Positions 56,496 through 64,000 of a stretch of 64,000 nucleotides of DNA are shown in pieces. The notes beneath the pieces are model-generated. The model saw only the letters and a list, made by a program, of their open reading frames with translations. It had not been told where the DNA came from and did no database searches. The stretch is from Caprella mutica (Eukaryota > Arthropoda > Malacostraca > Amphipoda > Caprellidae). A program made the position numbers and the translations under genes. The stretch spans positions 94,168 to 158,167 of the forward strand of contig CANNZV010002565.1 of NCBI GenBank assembly GCA_947561585.1. Reading direction: 5' to 3'. Position 1 is the first letter of the stretch, and each line of letters starts with the position of its first letter.

Positions 56496-56763
56496 TTGTT
56501 TCCTTTTTTGTTTATAAGCTACAATCTGTCATTTTACCTGAGAGAGACACAGTCGGTATATCTCGTCGAGAACCATTGCTACTGTAACACAGCAATTCAA
56601 TTGCCAAATATAACTATTTCAATCTGGTGCCATAGGTTGAAATTGTTTCCTCTCAGTTCAAAAGAATTGAAACAAGCCAATAACTAGTCACAGTTTCCCC
56701 GACCATTTTAAAAGAATGGCCAAACTAAAGGTCACACGGGTAATTTCATCGATAGGGGAAACC
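56496..56763. other. Unique spacer
   Basis: Moderately complex, non-repetitive. A 63-codon frame (56496-56687) has no recognisable feature. Confidence 0.4.
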
Positions 56764-57885
56764 CTGTATATTGCCACTGGAAATGAATCTGTATATTGCC
56801 ACTGGAAATGAATTTGTATATTGCCACTGGAAATGAATCTGTATATTGCCACTGGAAATGAATTTGTATATTGCAACTGGAAATGAATTTGTATATTGCC
56901 ACTGGAAATGAATCTGTATATTGCCACGGGAAATGAATCTGTATATTGCCACTGGAAATGAATCTGTATATTGCCACTGGAAATGAATCTGTATATTGCC
57001 ACTGGAAGTGAATCTGTATATTGCCACTGGAAATGAATCTGGATATTGCCACTGGAAATGAATCTGTATATTGCCACGGGAAGTGAATCTGTATATTGCC
57101 ACTGGAAATGAATCTGTATATTACCAATGGAAATGAATCTGTATATTGCTACGGGAAATGAATCTGTATATTACCAATGGAAATGAATCTGTATATTGCC
57201 ACGGGAAATGAATCTGTATATTGCCACTGGAAATGAATCTGTATATTGCCACGGGAAATGACCCTGTATATTGCCACGGGAAATGAATCTGTATATTGCC
57301 ACTGGAAATGAATCTGTATATTGCCACGGGAAATGAATCTGTATATTGCCACGGGAAATGAATCTGTATATTGCCACTGGAAATGAATCTGTATATTGCC
57401 ACGGGAAATGAATCTGTATATTGCCACGGGAAATGAACCTGTATATTGCCACGGGAAATGAATCTGTATATTGCCACTGGAAATGAATCTGTATATTGCC
57501 ACGGGAAATGAATCTGTATATTGCCACGGGAAATGAATCTGTATATTGCCACGGGAAATGAATCTGTATATTGCCACGGGAAATGAACCTGTATATTGCC
57601 ACGGGAAATGAATCTGTATATTGCCACGGGAAATGAACCTGTATATTGCCACTTGAAATGAATCTGTATATTGCCACGGGAAATGAATCTGTATATTGCC
57701 ACGGGAAATGAATCTGTATATTGCCACGGGAAATGAATCTGTATATTGCCACGGGATATGAACCTGTATATTGCCACGGGAAATGAATCTGTATATTGCC
57801 ACGGGAAATGAACCTGTATATTGCCACTTGAAATGAATCTGTATATTGCCACGGGAAATGAATCTGTATATTGCCACTGGAAATG
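56764..57885. repeat. 25-bp minisatellite, about 45 copies
   Basis: The unit is CTGTATATTGCCACTGGAAA, TGAAT. CACTGG and CACGGG variants are mixed, with CACGGG dominating 57180-57860. It passes directly, with no spacer, into the 27-bp array. Confidence 0.95.
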
Positions 57886-59712
57886 AATGTCTATATATTG
57901 CCACTGGAAATGAACGTCTATATATTGCCACTGGAAATGAACGTCTATATATTGCCACTGGATATGAACGTCTCTATATTGCCACTGGAAATGAACGTCT
58001 ATATATTGCCACTGGAAATGAACGTCTATATATTGCCACTAGAAATGAACGTCTATACATTGCCACTGGAAATGAACGTCTATATATTGCCACTGGAAAT
58101 GAACGTCTGTTTATTGCCACTGGAAATGAACGTCTATATATTGCCACTGGAAATGAACGTCTATATATTGCCACTGGAAATGAACGTCTATATATTGCCA
58201 CTGGAAATGAACGTATATATATTGCCACTGGAAATGAATGTCTATATATTGCCACTGTAAATGAACGTCTGTATATTGCCACTGGAAATGAACGTCTGTA
58301 TATTGCCACTGGAAATGAACGTCTATTTATTGCCACTGGAAATGAACGTCTATATATTGCCACTGGAAATGAACGTCTGTATATTGCCACTGGAAATGAA
58401 CGTCTGTATATTGCCACTGGAAATGAACGTCTATATATTGCCACTGGAAATGAACGTCTGTATATTGCCACTGGAAATGAACGTCTGTATATTGCCACTG
58501 GAAATGAACGTCTATATATTGCCACTGGAAATGAACGTCTGTATATTGCCACTGGAAATGAACGTCTATATATTGCCACTGGAAATGAACGTCTATATAT
58601 TGCCACTGGAAATGAACGTCTATATATTGCCACTGGAAATGAACGTCTGTTTATTGCCACTGGAAATGAATGTCTATATATTGCCACTGTAAATGAACGT
58701 CTGTATATTGCCACTGGAAATGAACGTCTGTATATTACTACTGGAAATGAACGTCTATATATTGCCACTGGAAATGAACGTCTGTATATTGCCACTGGAA
58801 ATGAACGTCTGTATATTGCCACTGGAAATGAACGTCTGTATATTGCCACTGGAAATGAACGTCTGTATATTGCCACTGGAAATGAACGTCTATATACTGC
58901 CACTGGAAATGAACGTCTGTATATTGCCACTGGAAATGAACGACTATATATTGCCACTGGAAATAAACGTCTATATATTGCCACTGGAAATGAACGACTA
59001 TATATTGCCACTGGAAATGAACGTCTATATATTGCCACTGGAAATGAACGTCTATATATTGCCACTGGAAATGAACGTCTATATATTGCCACTGGAAATG
59101 AACGTCTATATATTGCCACTGGAAATGAACGTCTATATATTGCCACTGGAAATGAACGTCTATATATTGCCACTGGAAATGAACGTCTATATATTGCCAC
59201 TGGAAATGAACGTCTATATATTGCAACTGGAAATGAACGTCTATATATTGCCACTGGAAATGAACGTCTATATATTGCCACTGGAAATGAGCGTCTATAT
59301 ATTGCCACTGGAAATGAACGTCTATATATTGCCACTGGAAATGAACGTCTATATATTGCCACTGGAAATGAACGTCTGTATATTGCCACTGGAAATGAAC
59401 GTCTATATATTGCCACTGGAAATGAACGTCTGTATATTGCCACTGGAAATGAACGTATATATATTGCCACTGGAAATGAACGTATATATATTGCCACTGG
59501 AAATGAACGTCTATATATTGCCACTGGAAATGAACGTCTATATATTGCCACTGGAAATGAACGTCTATATATTGCCACTGGAAATGAACGTCTGTATATT
59601 GCCACTGGAAATGAACGTCTATATATTGCCACTGGAAATGAACGTCTATATATTGCCACTGGAAATGAACGTCTATATATTGCCACTGGAAATGAACGTC
59701 TATATACTGAAA
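57886..59712. repeat. 27-bp minisatellite, about 68 copies
   Basis: The unit is CTATATATTGCCACTGGAAA, TGAACGT, i.e. the 25-bp unit with a TA insertion and CGT for T. Being 27 bp it leaves ORFs of 623 codons on plus (RLYIATGNE) and 596 codons on minus (RRSFPVAIY), with others in further frames. All frames being open on both strands argues against coding. Confidence 0.96.
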
Positions 59713-60029
59713 AATGAGATGTAAATATTGAAAATACAATATGTTGAGTTATAATAAAAAACATTAAATTAAGTACAAGTAAATGAAATTATCTCAGCGA
59801 AAGCATCATTTGATACCTCTTTAACTATTGTTAATGGGGGGGGGGGGGAATTTTAATTCATGCAAATGAATATCATATAATATGACGTTTAATAAATGAC
59901 GTTTAATAATATGACGTTTAATGAGAAGAAATTTACAATTGTAGAATCTTATTTAAATAGATTGTTGTAATCATATTGATGTTATTTTTACTTTTAAAAT
60001 GTACCGTAATCAATAAGTCGATAAAACTT
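59713..60029. other. AT-rich spacer with poly-G
   Basis: A run of 13 G at 59836-59848, then three TATGACGTTTAATAA-like steps at 59880-59925. Confidence 0.6.
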
Positions 60030-60160
60030 ATTGGGTAAGTTCTGAGTTACCGAATGTTCCATATTTTCGATCATTTAAGAAAAAGTATATAATAATAATT
60101 CTTATATACTTTTTTCTTATATATCGAAATGCGGAACACGCTGTTACTCGGAACTATGTA
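60030..60160. mobile_element. GGGTAAGTT-family MITE
   Basis: Left TTGGGTAAGTTCTGAGTTAC, CATATTTTCGATCATTTAAG; right CTTATATATCGAAATGCGGA, ACACGCTGTTACTCGGAACT. Confidence 0.78.
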
Positions 60161-60697
60161 TCAATAAATAAAATTACATACGGTAGTCATCATAATGTAT
60201 TTCTAACCATTGTTTAATTTCTGTTCAAACTTAGCAACTTGAGTTTAGAAACTTTAATTTATATATATATACACATTATCAGTTAACAGATGAATTCTAT
60301 TGAGTCCGCCATGGAAATACATAGAAAGAAAAGTTCGTTTTCTATGATAAAACTCTCTTTTTGAGGGGTAACATGTCCAATATTAAATAGAATGTCTGTA
60401 CGGAAATATTTAGTGTAGATAATTTTATATCTGTAGTAATTATACTTGTTTTACTTAATTGGTTTTAATTGAATTAAACTTACTTCACTTTACTCACTTT
60501 AATATTACTAATATTTTTATTATTCTTACTTTGCTATTTTTACTTATGAGAAATAAATAATTTATATACCGGAATAATCTTTTTTTAAATATGGAATAAT
60601 ATTTAAGTTTTCCTATAATTAAAGTTGTAAACTAAAGTTTTAAGATGATTTTCGTAGGTTAAATGAACGATGTTTGTAATCTAAAGGAAATAAATAT
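60161..60697. other. AT-rich spacer, nothing recognised
   Basis: No gene, RNA or element that I can support. Confidence 0.5.
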
Positions 60698-60911
60698 ACT
60701 GCTAGGGAAAGTTCTTAATTATCGGTCAGGTCCATATTATCGGACACGTGAGAAAAAATTATATGATAATTATTATTTTATCTTTATTTTATTTGGTATC
60801 CATGACACCTGCAGGTATCATGGATACCAGATAAAACAAAAATTATCATATAATTTTTTCTCACGTGTCCGAAAATGTGGACCTGACCGATAATTAAGAA
60901 CCTACCCTAGA
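60698..60911. mobile_element. GGGTAAGTT-family MITE, best-preserved palindrome
   Basis: Left CTAGGGAAAGTTCTTAATTA, TCGGTCAGGTCCATATTATC, GGACACGTGAGAAAAAATTA; right TAATTTTTTCTCACGTGTCC, GAAAATGTGGACCTGACCGA, TAATTAAGAACCTACCCTAG. The core reads GGTATCCATGACACCTGCAG, GTATCATGGATACC. Nearly the whole 214 bp can fold as one hairpin. Confidence 0.92.
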
Positions 60912-61129
60912 ATAATAAACAAAATTTAAAATGTTTTATCTATATGTTATTGAAGTGAACAATAGTGTATGATGAGAATAATTAAAAGTATAGTGAAAAA
61001 AATGGTATATTTTGATTTTAATGAATTATTTTAAAAGTCATCCCCTCAATATTTCGCTCGTCTGTAACTTTGTAAGGAAGGAAAATCTTTGTAGCTATAG
61101 GTCATTGGTAAGAGTTTATCCCCAGTAAA
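60912..61129. other. AT-rich spacer, nothing recognised
   Basis: No gene, RNA or element that I can support. It ends in GGTAAGAGTTTATCCCCAGT, which resembles part of the 71-bp unit. Confidence 0.45.
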
Positions 61130-61973
61130 GTCCTACACCATAAAGTTCATCCATAGAACTCCCCATAAAGTTCATCCATAGAACTCACCATAAAGTTCAT
61201 CCATAGAACTCACCATAAAGTTCATCCATAGAACTCCCCATAAAGTTCATCTATAGAACTCACCAAAAAGTTCATCCATAGAACTCACCATAAAGTTCAA
61301 CCATAGAACTCACCATAAAGTTCATCCATAGAACTCACCATAAAGTTCATCCATAGAACTCACCATAAAGTTCATCCATAGAACTCACCATAAAGTTCAT
61401 CCATAGAACTCACCATAAAGTTCATCCATAGAACTCACCATAAAGTTCATCCATAGAACTCACCATAAAGTTCATCCATAGAACTCACCATAAAGTTCAT
61501 CCATAGAACTCACCATAAAGTTCATCCATAGAACTCACCATAAAGTTCATCCATAGAACTCACCATAAAGTTCATCCATAGAACTCACCATAAAGTTCAT
61601 CCATAGAACTCACCATAAAGTTCATCCATAGAACTCACCATAAAGTTCATCCATAGAACTCACCATGAAGTTCATCCATAGACTCACCATAAAGTTCATC
61701 CATAGAACTCACCATGAAGTTCATCCATAGAACTCACCATGAAGTTCATCCATAGAACTCACCATGAAGTTCATCCATAGAACTCACCATAAAGTTCATC
61801 CATAGAACTCACCATGAAGTTCATCCATAGAACTCACCATAAAGTTCATCCATAGAACTCACCATAAAGTTCATCCATAGAACTCACCATAAAGTTCATC
61901 CATAGAACTCACCATAAAGTTCATCCATAGAACTCACCATAAAGTTCATCCATAGAACTCACCATAAAGTTCT
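61130..61973. repeat. 25-bp minisatellite, about 33 copies
   Basis: The unit is CACCATAAAGTTCATCCATA, GAACT. CCATGAAG variants cluster at 61660-61830. The right flank (61974-62110) has three longer, eroded repeats with AAGGCCCCTGTCA and CATAACTCTCCTT. Confidence 0.95.
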
Positions 61974-62179
61974 GTACCATAACTCCTCCTTAAAGGCCCC
62001 TGTCAAACAAAGGCCCACAAAAATCTATACCATAATTCTCCCTCATGGCCCCTGTCATAGGTACAAGGGCTCATACAGGTTTATATCATAACTCTCCTTT
62101 AAAGACACACACACAAAGGTTAGACCCGCACACTTTATTTATAATCCGCTTCACTTGCGCATATCTCTACTATCAGCTG

Positions 62180-62290
62180 CTTATCCAGCTATACCATTAG
62201 CCTGTGTATAGTTATAGCCTGCTATAGCCTAAGCTATCTAGCATGTGTATAGGTATAGCCTGCTATAGCCTAAGCTATCTAGCCTTACTA
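62180..62290. repeat. About 50-bp direct duplication
   Basis: GTGTATAGTTATAGCCTGCT, ATAGCCTAAGCTATCTAGC occurs twice in tandem with minor changes. Confidence 0.88.
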
Positions 62291-62502
62291 TAAGCAGTTC
62301 ACTGTGACCCCATCCATATTTCTTTCACATATTATTTAGATATATGCAGTGTTTTATGTATATTACTTATTCACTTGTTTGTATTCATTTTTAAAGCATG
62401 AAAGGTAGGAAAATTGGTACTATTGTGAAAATATTAAATATTATGATTTAATTGTGCAACTCACTGTAATTTAGATTGTATAAATAATAATAAAAGAAAA
62501 CA
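62291..62502. other. AT-rich spacer, nothing recognised
   Basis: No gene, RNA or element that I can support. Confidence 0.5.
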
Positions 62503-63075
62503 ATGTATAACTACAGAACTCACTGTAAAACTCACTGCATAACTCACTGTATAACTCACTGTATAACTCACTGTAAAACATACTGTGTAACTCACTGTAT
62601 AACTCACTGTATAACTCACTGTATAACTCACTGTATAACTCATTGCATAACTCACTGTATAACTCACTGTATAACTCACTGTATAACTACAGATTTCACT
62701 GTATAACTCACTGTATAACTCACTGTATAACTCACTGTATAACTCACTGTAAAACTCACTGCATAACTCACTGCATAACTCACTGCATAACTCACTGCAT
62801 TACTCACTGTATAACTCATTATATAACTCACTGCATAACTCACTGCATTACTCACTGTATAACTCACTGTATAACTCATTGCATAACTCACTGTATAACT
62901 CACTGTACAACTCACTGTATAACTCACTGTACAACTCACTGTATAACTCACTGCATAACTCACTGTATAACTACAGATCTCACTGTATAACTCACTGTAT
63001 AACTTACTGTGTAACTCACTGTACAACTCACTGTATAACTCACTGCATAACTCACTGTATAACTCACTGTATAAC
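62503..63075. repeat. 12-bp minisatellite, about 46 copies
   Basis: The unit is GTATAACTCACT, with GCATAACTCACT and GTACAACTCACT variants. An ACTACAGA(T) insertion occurs three times (about 62511, 62688 and 62969). ORFs (THCI and VSYT) are artefacts of the 12-bp length. Confidence 0.95.
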
Positions 63076-63164
63076 ATTTCTGTCTTTTCTCTTATTTTTT
63101 TCTTGTAATTGATACAAATTTATCTTCTCTGACATTGTCAAAGGATTTGGAGATCTATCCACTG

Positions 63165-64000
63165 GCGACGAGATGTCTCGATGCTATTAGAGATGTCTCG
63201 ATGATATTAGAGATGTCTCGATTCTATTAGAGATGTCTCGATGATATTAGAGATGTCTCGACGCTATTAGAGATGTATCGATGATATTAGAGATGTCTCG
63301 ATGCTATTAGAGATGCCTCGATGATATTAGAGATGTCTCGATGATATTAGAGATGTCTCGATGCTATTAGAGATGTCTTGATGCTATTAGAGATGTCTCG
63401 ATGCGATTAGAGATGTCTCGATGATATTAGAGATGCCACGATGATATTAGAGATGTCTCGATGCTATTAGAGATGTCTTGATGCTATTAGAGATGTCTTG
63501 ATGCTATTAGAGATGTCTCGATGCGATTAGAGATATCTCGATGATATTAGAGATGTCACGATGATATTAGAGATGTCTCGATGCTATTAGAGGTGTCACG
63601 ATGATATCAGAGATGTCTCGATGCTATTAGAGATGTCTTGATGCTATTAGAGATGTCTCGATGCGATTAGAGATGTCTCGATGATATTAGAGGTGTCTCG
63701 ATGCTATTAGAGATGTCTCGATGCTATTAGAGATGTCTCGATGATATTAGAGATGTCTCGATGCTATTAGAGATGTCTCGATGCTATTAGAGATGTCTCG
63801 ATGATATTAGAGATGTCTCGATGATATTAGAGGTGTCACGATGCTATTAGAGATGTCTCGATGATATTAGAGGTGTCACGATGCTATTAGAGATGTCTCG
63901 ATGATATTAGAGATGTCTCGATGCTATTAGAGATGTCTCGATGCTATTAGAGATGTCTCGATGCTATTAGAGATGCCTCGATGATATTAGAGATGTCTCG
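63165..64000. repeat. 20-bp minisatellite, at least 41 copies, runs off the window end
   Basis: The unit is AGATGTCTCGATGCTATTAG, with GATATTAG, GTCTTG, GTCACG and GCGATTAG variants. The order CTTG, GCGATT, ATATT, CACG recurs at about 63370, 63490 and 63640, a higher-order repeat. The true length is unknown. Confidence 0.96.

Noticed and set aside
56688..57958. Overlapping minus-strand ORFs of 118-269 codons
   Set aside because: A 25-bp unit with no stop in any minus frame gives three equivalent open frames with the same peptide shifted.
57846..59764. Very long ORFs of 623 (plus) and 596 (minus) codons
   Set aside because: The 27-bp unit has no stop in several frames on either strand, so open frames are automatic. 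Five or more frames are open at once, which real genes do not show.
62461..63112. ORFs with THCI and VSYT repeats
   Set aside because: 12-bp repeat with no stop in several frames on both strands.

Overview
The window looks like intergenic or intronic DNA from an invertebrate animal. It is AT-rich and has no dense run of long ORFs. The coding traces are decayed transposons (a CR1-like LINE, a Tc1/mariner-type transposase, a MULE transposase) plus one convincing short first coding exon ending in a GTAAG splice donor. The transposon spectrum, the TA- and TTAA-flanked MITEs, and a dispersed repeat carrying GACCTTGACCTTTGAC fit an arthropod or other, possibly marine, invertebrate. The species cannot be fixed from sequence alone. 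No rRNA, tRNA, CRISPR array or bacterial operon was seen.

The dominant feature is tandem repetition. About 35 separate minisatellite arrays, with units of 12 to 71 bp, occupy roughly 28 kb (about 44 percent by hand tally). The largest are a 20-bp array (462-3182), a 70-bp array (11926-13443), a 45-bp array (16583-17814), a 32-bp array (18777-20515), a 41-bp array (23955-25107), 71-bp arrays in opposite orientations (15721-16347 and 26538-27966), 55-bp arrays (30116-31546 and 32645-33210), a 30-bp array (38181-39421), a 19-bp array (43207-44105), and a 25-bp array that switches to 27 bp (56764-59712). A 20-bp array runs off the right end. Nearly every long ORF here is an artefact of a stop-free repeat unit, often open on both strands.

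The second layer is palindromic MITE-like elements. The main family has ends reading GGGTAAGTT and is flanked by TA; about 17 full or half copies are visible. Other families are a pogo/Tigger-like palindrome (two copies), a TTAA-flanked piggyBac-like MITE, a nested element with AAGGCCCCCTTCACAC ends, and a family with CCAGGG ends enclosing 22-bp CAATATTG repeats. Several tandem arrays lie inside such elements, between their inverted ends. This suggests that MITE arms seed minisatellites, and it is the most interesting pattern in the window.

The only likely host gene signal is a start exon at 34515-34595 (27 codons, in-frame stop two codons upstream, consensus donor). It may be joined to a 27-nt in-phase microexon at 45108-45134. 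The intervening 10.5 kb holds arrays, MITEs and two GC-richer unique islands (37300-37590 and 42003-42190) that could be conserved noncoding elements. Array and element coordinates were read by eye and are generally good to about 10 bases.
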